This document shows, one piece after another, positions 16,615 through 25,821 of a DNA stretch of 64,000 nt. The stretch comes from Variovorax boronicumulans (GTDB lineage: Bacteria > Pseudomonadota > Gammaproteobacteria > Burkholderiales > Burkholderiaceae_C). The notes beneath the pieces are model-generated. The model did no database searches, was not told the DNA's origin, and saw only the letters and a list, made by a program, of their open reading frames with translations. Position numbers and translations under genes: made by a program. The first letter of the stretch is position 1; every line of letters begins with the position of its first letter. Location of the stretch: assembly GCF_029892485.1 (NCBI RefSeq), contig NZ_JARXVG010000001.1, positions 744,001-808,000 on the forward strand, given 5' to 3'.

Positions 16615-17298
16615 ATGGCCTCTTCATCCGCCTCCAGAGATCGCTACACCCTCTACGGCGCGCCCGGTTCGGGCGCCACGCCGGTCCATGCGGCGCTGAC
16701 GCTGATCGGCGCGCAGGTCGACACCGTCGATATGTCCCCTTGGGAAGGCGAGTCCGAACGCGAGCGCGTGGCGGATGTCAATCCGATGCGCCAGGTGCCC
16801 GCGCTGGTGCTGCCCTCGGGCGAGCTCATGACCGAGAGCGCGGCCATCCTGATCTGGCTCGGCGACCGCTATCCCGAAGCTGGGCTCTGCCCCGCGCCCG
16901 ACGATCCGCTGCGTGCGCGCTACCTGCGCTGGATGGTCTATCTGCCAGCGGCCATCTACTCACTCTTCTGGGTGCGCGACGAGCCCGCGCGCCTCACGCC
17001 CGACCCTGTGGCACAGCCCGCGATGCTCGAACGCACCGCCGAGCGCATCGCGCACTGCTGGCACCTGATGGACACGCAGATCGACGAACCCGCCCCCTAC
17101 CTGCTCGGCGACAGGATCAGCATGCTCGACCTCTATGTGACGGTGCTGTCGCGCTGGACGCCGCGCCGCCGGCGCTTCTACCGCGTGGCACCGCGCATGG
17201 CGCGCGCGGTGCGGCGCGTGGACGCCGATCCGCGCCTGGCCGAGTTCTGGGCCGCGCGCTTTCCGTTCTCGATGGACGAGGAAGCCAAGAAGGACTGA
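16615..17298 (+). CDS. glutathione S-transferase family protein
   Basis: 227 residues. The N-terminal thioredoxin-like domain has YTLYGAPGSGATPVHAALT, the cis-Pro region NPMRQVPALVLPSG and the glutathione-binding ESAAILIWLGDRYPE. The C-terminal helical domain contains YLLGDRISMLDLYV. Probably a cytosolic conjugation or isomerase-type GST with unknown substrate. The ArsC-like gene follows about 25 bases later on the same strand. Confidence 0.88.
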   Translation: MASSSASRDRYTLYGAPGSGATPVHAALTLIGAQVDTVDMSPWEGESERERVADVNPMRQVPALVLPSGELMTESAAILIWLGDRYPEAGLCPAPDDPLRARYLRWMVYLPAAIYSLFWVRDEPARLTPDPVAQPAMLERTAERIAHCWHLMDTQIDEPAPYLLGDRISMLDLYVTVLSRWTPRRRRFYRVAPRMARAVRRVDADPRLAEFWAARFPFSMDEEAKKD

Positions 17299-17324
17299 CA
17301 ACCGCTCTTCCGATAATCGACACC

Positions 17325-17705
17325 ATGACCGCACGCACCCCCACCACCGACTACCCGATGACGATCTATCACAAGCCCAACTGCAGCACGTCGCGCAACG
17401 TGCTGGGCTTGATCCGCGAGAGCGGCGTGGAGCCGACGATCGTCCTGTACCTGGAAACGCCGCCTTCGAAGAAGAAGTTGCGCGAGCTGACGAAAGCCAT
17501 GGGCACGACGGCACGCGACCTGCTGCGCACGAAGGAAGCACCGTACGAAGAACTGAAGCTGGCCGATCCGAAGTGGACCGACGACCAGTTGTTCGATGCG
17601 ATCGTCGAGAACCCGATCCTCTTGCAGCGCCCCATCGTCGTCTCGCCGCGCGGCACGCTGATGTGCCGCCCGTGGGAACGCGTGCGCGAGATCCTCCCGG
17701 CTTAA
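17325..17705 (+). CDS. ArsC/Spx-family arsenate reductase-like protein
   Basis: About 126 residues from the first ATG; a start at 17358 (MTIYHKPNC) would give the canonical length and is equally possible. The catalytic Cys lies in HKPNCSTSRNVL, the CxTSRN motif of glutaredoxin-coupled arsenate reductases. The C-terminal PILLQRPIVVS carries the conserved Arg. No ars operon genes are near, so this is a stand-alone member that may act on arsenate or another oxidised substrate. Its stop overlaps the convergent queG stop. Confidence 0.85.
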   Translation: MTARTPTTDYPMTIYHKPNCSTSRNVLGLIRESGVEPTIVLYLETPPSKKKLRELTKAMGTTARDLLRTKEAPYEELKLADPKWTDDQLFDAIVENPILLQRPIVVSPRGTLMCRPWERVREILPA

Positions 17706-18784
17706 AGCGGTCGGTCGACAGCCTGTTGCGCCAGGCCCCATGCAACGTGTTCACGCACGAGTTCGCTCGGATGTTCGGCGCGCGTTGCCAACGCTTCCTT
17801 CGCGCCGCCCTCGCCCGACCTCACCGCATTGCCCAGCGCCACCGCGATGTTGCGCAGCCACCGCTCGTGCCCGATGCGGCGTATCGGACTGCCCTCGGTG
17901 CGGCGCAGGAAATCCTCTTCGGTCCATGCGAAGAGCTCGGCCAGCGTGCGCCCCGTGAGCCCTTCGCGCGCGTCGAAGTCCGGCAGCGCACTCTTCTTGG
18001 CGAACTTGTTCCAGGGGCAGATCAGCTGGCAGTCGTCGCAGCCGTAGATGCGGTTGGCCATCAAGGGCCGCAGCTCCTCCGGGATCGACCCGCCGTGCTC
18101 GATGGTGAGGTACGAGATGCAGCGCCGCGCATCGAGCCGCCTCGGCGCGACGATGGCCTGCGTAGGGCACACGTCGATGCAGGCGCTGCAACTGCCGCAA
18201 TGCGCGGTGACCGGCTCGCTCTCGGGCAGTGCCATGTCGATGTAGATCTCGCCAAGAAAGAACATCGAGCCCGCATCGCGGTCCAGCACCAGCGTGTGCT
18301 TGCCGCGCCAGCCCTGGCCGCTGCGCGAAGCCAGCTCGGCCTCGAGCACCGGTGCCGAATCCGTGAACGCGCGGTGGCCGAAGGGGCCGACCTCCTCGGC
18401 GATCTTCTCGGCCAGCTTTGCGAGCCGGTTGCGCAAGACCTTGTGATAGTCGCGGCCCCGCGCATAGACCGACACGATCGCCTCGCCGGGCCGCGCGAGG
18501 CGGTCGAACTCGACGGCTTGCCATTCGGGCGGCGTGTCGCGCGGCAGGTAGTCCATGCGCGCGGTGATCACGCTCACGGTGCCCGGCACCAGCTCCGCGG
18601 GACGGGCGCGGCGCGTGCCGTGCGTTGCCATGTATTGCATCTCGCCATGGAACCCATGGGCCAGCCATTGCATCAGACCGTCCTCGGCGCTCGATAAATC
18701 GACGCCCGCGATTCCGATTTGGGAGAATCCGAGTTCCCGGGCCAAAGCCTGAATACGAACAACGAGTGGATGGCTGACGATCAC
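17702..18784 (-). CDS. queG: epoxyqueuosine reductase
   Basis: About 360 residues. Catalyses the last step of queuosine formation in tRNA using cobalamin and two [4Fe-4S] clusters. Cluster ligands are in CGSCSACIDVCPTQAI and CDDCQLICPWN, and the N-terminal half holds FHGEMQYM and YARGRDYHKVLRNRLAKLA. The C-terminal HEAT-like part includes RNIAVALGNAVRSG. No ATG lies near the expected N-terminus; GTG giving VIVSHPLVVRIQ is the best start. This start overlaps the divergent tsaE start by 15 bases. Confidence 0.92.
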   Translation of the reverse strand: MIVSHPLVVRIQALARELGFSQIGIAGVDLSSAEDGLMQWLAHGFHGEMQYMATHGTRRARPAELVPGTVSVITARMDYLPRDTPPEWQAVEFDRLARPGEAIVSVYARGRDYHKVLRNRLAKLAEKIAEEVGPFGHRAFTDSAPVLEAELASRSGQGWRGKHTLVLDRDAGSMFFLGEIYIDMALPESEPVTAHCGSCSACIDVCPTQAIVAPRRLDARRCISYLTIEHGGSIPEELRPLMANRIYGCDDCQLICPWNKFAKKSALPDFDAREGLTGRTLAELFAWTEEDFLRRTEGSPIRRIGHERWLRNIAVALGNAVRSGEGGAKEALATRAEHPSELVREHVAWGLAQQAVDRPL

Positions 18785-19279
18785 TTGCCGATTGTAGAAA
18801 CGCCCAAGGGCACCACACGCACGCTGCGCTGGTGCAGCGAAGCCGACACCGACGCCTTCGCAAAGTCGCTCGCCGCTGCGCCTGCGCTGCGCGATGCCTT
18901 CATCGCCCTCGAAGGCGACCTGGGCGCCGGCAAGACCACCTTCGTTCGCCACCTGCTGCGCGCATTGGGCATCGAGGGCCGCATCAAGAGCCCCACCTAC
19001 GCAGTGGTCGAGCCGCATGAAGCGCCCGACGGGCTGGCCATCTTCCATTTCGACTTCTATCGCTTCGCCGACCCGCGCGAATGGGACGACGCCGGCTTCC
19101 GCGACATCTTCGCGGGCCCGGGCCTCAAGCTGGCCGAGTGGCCGGAAAACGCCGCGGGCCGCACTCCACCTGCCGACCTAGCTATTAAAATCGAAGCAAT
19201 GACCGACGATACACGCAGCGTGACCCTCCGCGCGAACACCCCTCGCGGCAGCGACCTGCTGGCGCGCATCGCCGCATGA
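18770..19279 (+). CDS. tsaE: tRNA threonylcarbamoyladenosine biosynthesis ATPase TsaE
   Basis: 169 residues. The P-loop GDLGAGKTT (residues 49-57) and HFDFYRFADPREWDDAG are typical of TsaE, which drives the TsaB-TsaD-TsaE cycle making t6A37 in tRNA. The ATG giving MADDHLPIVE is chosen. It overlaps the divergent queG start, and its stop overlaps the amiC ATG (ATGA), so tsaE and amiC are translationally coupled, a common bacterial arrangement. Confidence 0.93.
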   Translation: MADDHLPIVETPKGTTRTLRWCSEADTDAFAKSLAAAPALRDAFIALEGDLGAGKTTFVRHLLRALGIEGRIKSPTYAVVEPHEAPDGLAIFHFDFYRFADPREWDDAGFRDIFAGPGLKLAEWPENAAGRTPPADLAIKIEAMTDDTRSVTLRANTPRGSDLLARIAA

Positions 19280-20805
19280 AGGCGGGCGGCCTGAAACGGC
19301 GCGTGCTGCTGCAGGGCGGCAGCATCGCGCTGATGCTCGGCGTGCACCAGATCGCACGCGGCGCCACCATCCTCGCCGTTCGCGTCTGGCCCGCGGCCGA
19401 CTACACGCGCGTGACCATCGAGTCCGATGCACGGCTCAGCTCGCAGCAGCTCGTGGTCGGCAGCCCGCCGCGGCTGGCCGTCGACATCGAGGGCATCGAG
19501 CTCAACAATGAACTGCGCGAGCTGGTCGGCAAGATCAAGCCTGGCGATCCCTACATCAACGGCCTGCGTGTCGGGCAGAACGCACCCAATGTCGTGCGCA
19601 TCGTGTTCGACCTGAAGCAGACGGTGCGCCCGCAGGTCTTCTCGCTGGCGCCCGTGGCGGCCTACAGGCATCGGATGGTGCTCGACCTGTATCCCGAACA
19701 GGCCATCGACCCGATGGAAGCGCTGATTGCCGAGCGGCTGCGCGATGCGCCCAAGGCCGGCGGCCCCGCCAACAACAACGGCGCCGCGGTGGCGGGCATT
19801 GCGCCCTCCGCACCCGCAACGCCGCCAGGCACCGCGCCCGCGCCGGTGCGCCCCGCAATGCCCGCGGGCGATCCGCTGGGGGAGCTCATGGCGCAGCAGT
19901 CGATGCGCCCGGGCCCCGCGGCGCCTGCCCCGCCTGTCGTGGCAGGTGGCGACCGCCCACCCGCGCCGCCCGTGCTCGTAGCGCCGGCACCGCTGCCGCC
20001 CGTGGTGGGCACCGCGCCGGTCCGGCCCGTGTCGCCCCCCGTCGCGGCCGCACGCGGCGGCGCAACGGCAAGCCGCACCGACCGCATCATCATCGTGGCG
20101 CTGGACCCCGGCCACGGCGGCGAGGACCCTGGCGCCACCGGTCCCAGCGGCACGCGCGAGAAAGACATCGTGCTGCAGGTTGCGTTCCGCCTGCGCGACC
20201 GCATCAACGCGGGCAGCGTCAACGGCAACCCGATGCGCGCCTTTCTCACGCGCGATGCCGACTTCTTCGTGCCGCTGGGCGTGCGCGTGCAGAAGGCGCG
20301 GCGCGTGCAGGCCGACCTGTTCGTAAGCATTCATGCCGATGCATTCACCACGCCCGCCGCGCGCGGCGCCAGCGTGTTCGCGCTGAGCCAGAGCGGCGCA
20401 TCGAGCAGCGCGGCGCGCTGGCTGGCCAACAAGGAAAACGACGCCGACAAGGTCGGTGGCGTCAACGTCGGCAACCACGAGGTGCAGGTGCAGCGCGCGC
20501 TGCTCGACATGAGCACCACCGCGCAGATCAACGACAGCCTGAAGCTGGGCGGCGCGATGCTCGGCGAGATCAAGGGCATCGGTGCGCGGCTGCACAAGGG
20601 CGAGGTCGAGCAGGCCGGCTTCGCGGTGCTGAAGGCACCCGACATTCCGAGCGTGCTGGTGGAGACCGCCTTTATCAGCAACCCCGAGGAAGAAGCCAAC
20701 CTGCGCCGCGTCGACTACCAGGAGAGCCTGGCCGATGCGCTCATGCGCGGCATCCAGCGTTACTTCGCGCAGAACCCGCCGTTGGCGCGCAGCCGCCAGC
20801 TCTGA
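19276..20805 (+). CDS. amiC: N-acetylmuramoyl-L-alanine amidase with AMIN domain
   Basis: 509 residues. Periplasmic zinc amidase that splits septal peptidoglycan during daughter-cell separation. An N-terminal twin-arginine-like signal (LKRRVLLQGGSIALML) precedes an AMIN domain at about residues 30-150 that targets the septum. A long Pro/Ala-rich linker follows (about 155-265). The Amidase_3 domain has the zinc ligands in LDPGHGGEDPGA, SIHADAF and VETAFISNPEEE. The frame overlaps the tsaE stop by four bases. Confidence 0.93.
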   Translation: MKAGGLKRRVLLQGGSIALMLGVHQIARGATILAVRVWPAADYTRVTIESDARLSSQQLVVGSPPRLAVDIEGIELNNELRELVGKIKPGDPYINGLRVGQNAPNVVRIVFDLKQTVRPQVFSLAPVAAYRHRMVLDLYPEQAIDPMEALIAERLRDAPKAGGPANNNGAAVAGIAPSAPATPPGTAPAPVRPAMPAGDPLGELMAQQSMRPGPAAPAPPVVAGGDRPPAPPVLVAPAPLPPVVGTAPVRPVSPPVAAARGGATASRTDRIIIVALDPGHGGEDPGATGPSGTREKDIVLQVAFRLRDRINAGSVNGNPMRAFLTRDADFFVPLGVRVQKARRVQADLFVSIHADAFTTPAARGASVFALSQSGASSSAARWLANKENDADKVGGVNVGNHEVQVQRALLDMSTTAQINDSLKLGGAMLGEIKGIGARLHKGEVEQAGFAVLKAPDIPSVLVETAFISNPEEEANLRRVDYQESLADALMRGIQRYFAQNPPLARSRQL

Positions 20806-20955
20806 TCCCTACGCAGCGTTTTGTAAAGCTAAAGCACGCCTGCTGTCCCACGCAGGGCGGCCTGTGACACCGCACAGGCAGGCGCGGCAGGCTCCTACAC
20901 AGCGCATGCGGCCCTTTTGATGATGATGAACCATCACTCCTCGAAAGGGCACATC

Positions 20956-21240
20956 ATGAAGACACGTCTCTGGATCGCTGCAGCTGCAGCCACTTCGGTC
21001 ATGGCGATTGCGGGTTGCGCAAGCGGCCCCAACCAGAACCTCGGTACTGGCGTCGGTGCGGTCGGCGGTGCGCTGGTGGGCAATGCCATCGGCGGCAACA
21101 CGGCCAGCACTGTGGGTGGTGCAGCCATCGGCGGCATCATCGGCAACCAGGTCGGCCGCAATGCCGACGAGCGGAACTACAACCGCCAGCGCTATCCGCA
21201 AGGCAGCGGCTACTACCCTGGCAACGGCCCGAACTACTGA
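20956..21240 (+). CDS. small glycine-zipper lipoprotein
   Basis: 94 residues. The signal peptide ends in a lipobox (AIAGC-ASG), so the mature protein is probably anchored in the outer membrane. The core is a glycine zipper (GVGAVGGALVGNAIGG, then GGAAIGGIIGNQVG), as in SlyB/OsmB-type proteins linked to envelope stress. The C-terminus is Asn/Tyr/Gly rich. A start further upstream would put MMMMNHH before the signal peptide; the ATG after GAAAGGGCAC is preferred. Terminator follows. Confidence 0.88.
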   Translation: MKTRLWIAAAAATSVMAIAGCASGPNQNLGTGVGAVGGALVGNAIGGNTASTVGGAAIGGIIGNQVGRNADERNYNRQRYPQGSGYYPGNGPNY

Positions 21241-21255
21241 TCGGCCTGCTGAATG

Positions 21256-21284
21256 AAAAAAACGCGCCGCCGGCGCGTTTTTTC
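21256..21284. terminator. bidirectional intrinsic terminator
   Basis: AAAAAACGCGCC and GGCGCGTTTTTT pair around GCC, with A-run on one side and T-run on the other. It lies between the glycine-zipper gene and the convergent DedA gene and should stop transcription from both. Confidence 0.92.
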
Positions 21285-21303
21285 TTGAGCGGACGAAACG
21301 GCC

Positions 21304-21966
21304 TCAGGCCTGTGCGGCGGCCCGTGCCTTCTCTGCCTTCGAGGCGCGCCACGCCCCGAAGATTGCAAGCAGCCCGGGCACGAAGATCAGCGCCCAGATG
21401 ATCTTGTCCAGGTGCTGCCGCACGAACGGCAGGTTGCCGAAGAAGTAGCCTGCGGTCGCGATGCCCAGCACCCAGATCAGCGCGCCCACGACGTTGTACA
21501 TGGTGAACTTCGCGCGGCTCATTTCCGCCACGCCCGCCACGAACGGGGCGAAGGTGCGGATGAAGGGCATGAAGCGCGCAAGGATGATGGTGATGCCGCC
21601 ATAGCGCTCGTAGAAGCTGTGCGCCTGGTCGAAGGCCTTGCGGTTGAAGAAGCGCGAGTTCTCCCACTGGAAGACCTTCGGCCCGAAGTAGCGGCCGATC
21701 GAATAGTTGGTCTGGTCCCCGAGGATGGCCGCGGCGATCAGGATGCCGCAGGCCAGCGGAAAGTTCATGAGCCCCACGCCGCACAGCGCGCCGACGATGA
21801 AGAGCAGCGAATCGCCCGGCAGGAACGGCATCACCACCGCGCCGGTCTCCACGAAGACGATCAGGAAGAGCAGCGCATAGACCCAGGGGCCGTAGGCGAT
21901 GACGAAGGCCTCGAGATGCTTGTCGACGTGAAGGATGAAGTCGATGAGATAGCTGATGATTTCCAT
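21304..21966 (-). CDS. DedA/SNARE-associated family inner-membrane protein
   Basis: 220 residues with several membrane helices. The family motifs are FLPGDSLLFIVGALC, then GDQTNYSIGRYFG, and RFMPFIRTFAPFVAGVAEM with its conserved Arg residues. DedA proteins are implicated in lipid carrier recycling (undecaprenyl phosphate flipping) and membrane homeostasis. It ends against the bidirectional terminator and is divergent from the GNAT gene. Confidence 0.92.
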   Translation of the reverse strand: MEIISYLIDFILHVDKHLEAFVIAYGPWVYALLFLIVFVETGAVVMPFLPGDSLLFIVGALCGVGLMNFPLACGILIAAAILGDQTNYSIGRYFGPKVFQWENSRFFNRKAFDQAHSFYERYGGITIILARFMPFIRTFAPFVAGVAEMSRAKFTMYNVVGALIWVLGIATAGYFFGNLPFVRQHLDKIIWALIFVPGLLAIFGAWRASKAEKARAAAQA

Positions 21967-22015
21967 GGCCGCGGATTATCCTTGTTGAGGTCTTGAGTCC
22001 CTTTCGAATCACCCC

Positions 22016-22513
22016 ATGATCCACATACGCGAAGCCCTGGATGCGGACTGGCCCGCCATCTGGGCCATCCTCGAACCGACGTTCCGCCGCGGCGACACCT
22101 ACACCTTCGCCACCGACGTGACAGAAGACGAGGCGCGTCAGTCGTGGACCCAGGTTCCCACTGCCACCTTCATTGCGTGCGACGAGCAGGGCACCGTGCT
22201 CGGCACCTACGTCATCAAGCCCAACCAGCCCGGCCAGGGCGCGCATGTGAGCAACTGCGGCTACGTGGTCTCCGAGGCCGCGCGTGGTCTGGGCGTGGCC
22301 TCGGCGCTGTGCGAACACTCGCAGCAGCAGGCCCTGCGCATGGGCTTTCTGGCGATGCAGTTCAACTTCGTCGTGTCCACCAACGAGCGCGCGGTGCGGC
22401 TCTGGCAGCGGATGGGCTTCGCCATCGTCGGCACCCTGCCGGGTGCCTTCCGGCATCCGCAGCATGGCTTCGTGGATGCCTTCGTCATGTACAAGCAGTT
22501 GCGGATTACGTGA
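22016..22513 (+). CDS. GNAT-family N-acetyltransferase
   Basis: 165 residues with the acetyl-CoA binding region SEAARGLGVASALCEH (motif A) and the late strand FVVSTNERAVRLWQRMGF typical of RimI/PhnO-like acetyltransferases. Substrate unknown. It stands alone, about 50 bases from the divergent DedA gene. Confidence 0.9.
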   Translation: MIHIREALDADWPAIWAILEPTFRRGDTYTFATDVTEDEARQSWTQVPTATFIACDEQGTVLGTYVIKPNQPGQGAHVSNCGYVVSEAARGLGVASALCEHSQQQALRMGFLAMQFNFVVSTNERAVRLWQRMGFAIVGTLPGAFRHPQHGFVDAFVMYKQLRIT

Positions 22514-22663
22514 GCACCGGCGCGGCATGGTTGCGGTTCTGCGCGGCAGGTGAAGGCCTTCGCAGGCGCCGATGAGTCCGGTTGAGGGGCCGTATCAGCG
22601 CCGCCCGATACACCGGTGCCCCGTACAGGGCCGGGATTTGGGCCCCGCTTCTAGAATGCCCCG

Positions 22664-24562
22664 GTGAGTGCACTCCCCTCCTCCATCCCCCCCACCGCCC
22701 CCCGCCGCCCGATCCGCGAACTGCCCGACGAGCTGATCAGCCAGATCGCCGCCGGCGAAGTGGTCGAGCGGCCGGCCTCGGTGGTGCGCGAGCTGCTCGA
22801 CAACGCGCTGGACGCCGGCGCAAGCCAGGTCACGGTGCGGCTCGCGTCGGGCGGTGTGCGGTTGATCTCGGTAGAAGACGACGGCCTGGGCATTCCGCGC
22901 GAAGAACTCACCGTGGCGCTGCGCCGCCACGCCACCAGCAAGATCGCGAGCCTGGACGACTTGGAGACGGTCGGCACCATGGGCTTTCGCGGCGAGGCGC
23001 TCGCGGCCATCAACGCGATTGCCGAACTCAGCATCCTTTCCCGCTTCACCGGCGCCGACAGCGCCTTCGCGCTCGATGGCCGCACCGGCGAACTGCGGCC
23101 GGTGGCGCGCTCGGTCGGCACGACCGTCGAGGTGCGCGAACTCTTTTTTGCAACGCCGGCGCGCCGCAAGTTTCTGAAGACCGATGCCACCGAGCTGGCC
23201 CACTGCATCGAGGCGGTGCGCCGCCACGCACTGGCGCGGCCCGAGGTCGGCTTCTCGGTGTGGCACGACGGCAAGCTGGTCGAGCAATGGCGCGCTGCCG
23301 ACGTGCGCGAGCAGCGGCTGGCCGATGCGCTCAGCGACGACTTCGTGGCCAGGAGCGTGGCCGTCTCGCATGTGGGCGGCGTGGTGCGCGTGGTCGGCCG
23401 CGCCGGCATCCCCGATGCGGCGCGCTCGCGCGGCGACCAGCAGTTCTTCTATGTCAACGGCCGCTTCGTGCGCGACAAGGTGCTCTCGCACGCAGTGCGC
23501 AGCGCTTATGAAGACGTGCTGCACGGCCAGCGCCAGCCGATCTATGCGCTTTACCTCGAGATCGACCCGTCGCGCGTCGATGTGAACGTGCACCCGACCA
23601 AGATCGAAGTGCGCTTTCGCGATGGTCGCGAGGTGCACCAGGCGGTGCGCCATGCGATCGAGGATGCGCTGGCCGCGCCGCGCGCCGGGGACGCCGAGGC
23701 GCCTTCCGGTCCGCCGCAGCCCTTTTTCAAGGAAACCGCGCTGCCGGAGAGCGCGAGCTGGTCGCAGCCGGCCATGAATTTCGCGGTCCGGGAGCGCGGC
23801 GCGGGCGATTTCGAAGCCATGTGGCCGCACCGCACCGACGAACTCGGGCACGCGCCCGATTCCACGCCTTCGCACTGGCCCCTGACGGGCGCGGCGCCGA
23901 TGGCGTTCCGGGCACCGGTGGGGCTGCCTGCGAGCCCGGAGGAAAACCCCGCGGCTCCCGCTGCCACCAACGAAGAAGCCTGGCCCCTGGGCCGCGCGCT
24001 GGCCCAGTTGCAGGGCATCTACATCCTGGCCGAGAACACTCAGGGCCTGATCGTGGTCGACATGCATGCCGCCCACGAGCGCATCGTCTACGAGCGGCTC
24101 AAGACGCAGCTCGACGGCGCCGCCATCACCAGCCAGCCGCTGCTCATTCCAGCCACCTTCGCGGCCACGCCGCAGGAAGTGGCCACGGCCGAGGCCTGCG
24201 CCGAGGTGCTGCCCACGCTGGGGCTGGAGATCACCGCTTTTTCGGCACGCACGCTCGCGGTGCGCGCCGTGCCCGGCACGCTGGCCGACGGCGACCCCGT
24301 CGAGCTGGCACGCAGCGTGCTGGCCGAACTGGGCCAGCACGACGCCAGCACCGTGGTGCAGCGCGCCCAGAACGAATTGCTGTCCACCATGGCCTGCCAT
24401 GGCGCCGTGCGGGCCAACCGGAAGCTCACCATCGACGAGATGAACGCACTGTTACGCCAGATGGAGGCGACCGAGCGTTCGGACCAGTGCAACCACGGCC
24501 GACCGACCTGGCGGCAGCTGTCGATTCGCGAGCTCGACGCGCTGTTCATGCGCGGCAGGTAG
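22664..24562 (+). CDS. mutL: DNA mismatch repair protein MutL
   Basis: 632 residues. GHKL ATPase motifs are LLDNALDAGAS, VEDDGLGIP and GTMGFRGEALAAI, followed by FYVNGRFVRDK and NVHPTKIEVRF. The C-terminal domain has DMHAAHERIVYE, fitting the D[QM]HA(x)2E(x)4E nicking motif, plus ACHGAVRANRKL and QCNHGRPTW. This MutL therefore probably nicks DNA itself, as expected where no MutH exists. Starts with GTG. In related genomes mutL often lies next to miaA; here about 4.7 kb separate them. Confidence 0.95.
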   Translation: MSALPSSIPPTAPRRPIRELPDELISQIAAGEVVERPASVVRELLDNALDAGASQVTVRLASGGVRLISVEDDGLGIPREELTVALRRHATSKIASLDDLETVGTMGFRGEALAAINAIAELSILSRFTGADSAFALDGRTGELRPVARSVGTTVEVRELFFATPARRKFLKTDATELAHCIEAVRRHALARPEVGFSVWHDGKLVEQWRAADVREQRLADALSDDFVARSVAVSHVGGVVRVVGRAGIPDAARSRGDQQFFYVNGRFVRDKVLSHAVRSAYEDVLHGQRQPIYALYLEIDPSRVDVNVHPTKIEVRFRDGREVHQAVRHAIEDALAAPRAGDAEAPSGPPQPFFKETALPESASWSQPAMNFAVRERGAGDFEAMWPHRTDELGHAPDSTPSHWPLTGAAPMAFRAPVGLPASPEENPAAPAATNEEAWPLGRALAQLQGIYILAENTQGLIVVDMHAAHERIVYERLKTQLDGAAITSQPLLIPATFAATPQEVATAEACAEVLPTLGLEITAFSARTLAVRAVPGTLADGDPVELARSVLAELGQHDASTVVQRAQNELLSTMACHGAVRANRKLTIDEMNALLRQMEATERSDQCNHGRPTWRQLSIRELDALFMRGR

Positions 24563-24749
24563 CCGGATCGGCGCCTTTTTCAGGGTTTTCGAGGGTTTTG
24601 GACGGTCATCCATTGACCGGGCACGCACGTTGCATGGTCTCCACAAAGCGCCGTCGAGCGCTGTTTCAGGGGGTTACCAAGGCGCAACGCCGGCGCGTCG
24701 TGGTGAAAGTGGATGAAACTTTCGGCCGGCATCGCTGTCCCTCAACCCC

Positions 24750-25727
24750 ATGATGAAACGCTGGACCCTCCTCGCGTCTGTCCTCTCGCTTTGCGCCCTG
24801 CTCGCTGCCGGTTGCTCCACGTTCGACGAACAACAGCGCGAATGGATCTTCCAACCCAGCGACCGCAGCTGGGGCAACACCGCCACCATGACCCAGGGCA
24901 TGGAGGACGTCTGGATCGATTTCCAGTCCTCCATCACCGGCGAACCCGCGCGCCTGCACGGCCTGTGGCTGGGCGGCGCCCCCGAAACCACCGAGACCCC
25001 GGTGCTGCTGTACCTGCATGGCGCCCGCTACAACGTGGCCGGCTCGGCCCCGCGCATCCAGCGCATGCACGAGCTGGGCTTCTCGGTCTTGGCCATCGAC
25101 TACCGCGGCTTCGGCAAGAGCTCCAAGGGCCTGCCTTCGGAAGAATCGGCCCGGGAAGACGCCCGCGCCGCCTGGACCTGGCTGGCCGCACGCCATCCGA
25201 AGCAACACCGCTACATCTTCGGCCACTCGCTGGGCGGCGCCATCGGCATCGACCTGGCGGCGCATGTGAACGACGAGAGCGGCACCATCGTGGAGAGCAC
25301 CTTCACCTCCATCGCCGATGTGGTGAGCGGCTTCAAGTGGGGCTGGCTGCCCTTCAGCCCCCTCATCACGCAGCGCTTCGAGGCCATCAACACCGTCAAG
25401 GACATCGGCGCGCCGCTGCTGGTGGTGCATGGCACGGCCGACAGCCTGATCAACCCGACGCTGGGCCGCAAGCTCTATGACGCGGCCACCGTGCCCAAGC
25501 TGTTCGTTCTGGTCGAGGGCGGCTCGCACCACAACACCAATTCGGTGGGCGAGGCGCAGTACCGCGCGGCGCTCACGCAGCTGTTCCGCATGAAGCCCGA
25601 CACCATGGTGGCGCGCAACCAGCCGAAGCTGTCGCCGCCCTCGCTGGCGCTGCCATTGCCGCCCGCGGTGGCGCCGCAGGACGTGCGCGGCGAAGCGCGC
25701 GCGAGCAGCGTGCCCGCGGCGATCTGA
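24750..25727 (+). CDS. alpha/beta-hydrolase lipoprotein
   Basis: 325 residues. The signal peptide ends at a lipobox (LLAAGC-STF), so the enzyme is probably membrane anchored and periplasmic. The fold shows LLYLHGARYN (oxyanion region), the nucleophile elbow FGHSLGGAIG, the acid region VHGTADSLI and a His at GGSHHNTN. The C-terminal 60 residues are Pro/Ala-rich. Esterase or lipase-like; substrate unknown. Follows mutL after about 190 bases with no gene in between. Confidence 0.88.
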   Translation: MMKRWTLLASVLSLCALLAAGCSTFDEQQREWIFQPSDRSWGNTATMTQGMEDVWIDFQSSITGEPARLHGLWLGGAPETTETPVLLYLHGARYNVAGSAPRIQRMHELGFSVLAIDYRGFGKSSKGLPSEESAREDARAAWTWLAARHPKQHRYIFGHSLGGAIGIDLAAHVNDESGTIVESTFTSIADVVSGFKWGWLPFSPLITQRFEAINTVKDIGAPLLVVHGTADSLINPTLGRKLYDAATVPKLFVLVEGGSHHNTNSVGEAQYRAALTQLFRMKPDTMVARNQPKLSPPSLALPLPPAVAPQDVRGEARASSVPAAI

Positions 25728-25755
25728 AGCCCGATTCGTTGTCCGTCGGCCCGGT

Positions 25756-25815
25756 CCGTTCACGCTGAGCCTATCGAAGCGCTGCGCGAGGCTTCGACAG
25801 GCTCAGCCCGAACGG
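25756..25815. repeat. REP-like intergenic hairpin repeat
   Basis: CCGTTCACGCTGAGCCTATC and GGCTTCGACAGGCTCAGCCC, the latter extended by GAACGG, form a long imperfect inverted repeat between two convergent genes. The GAAGC/GCTTCGACAGGCTCAGCCC type recurs in my memory of many proteobacterial genomes as an extragenic palindrome. It likely acts as a bidirectional terminator or mRNA-end stabiliser here. Confidence 0.75.
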
Positions 25816-25821
25816 TGTAGT

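Noticed and set aside
24603..24619. CGGTCA-TCCAT-TGACCG inverted repeat after mutL
   Set aside because: Arms of six bases without T-run or clear promoter context; too weak to call an operator or terminator.
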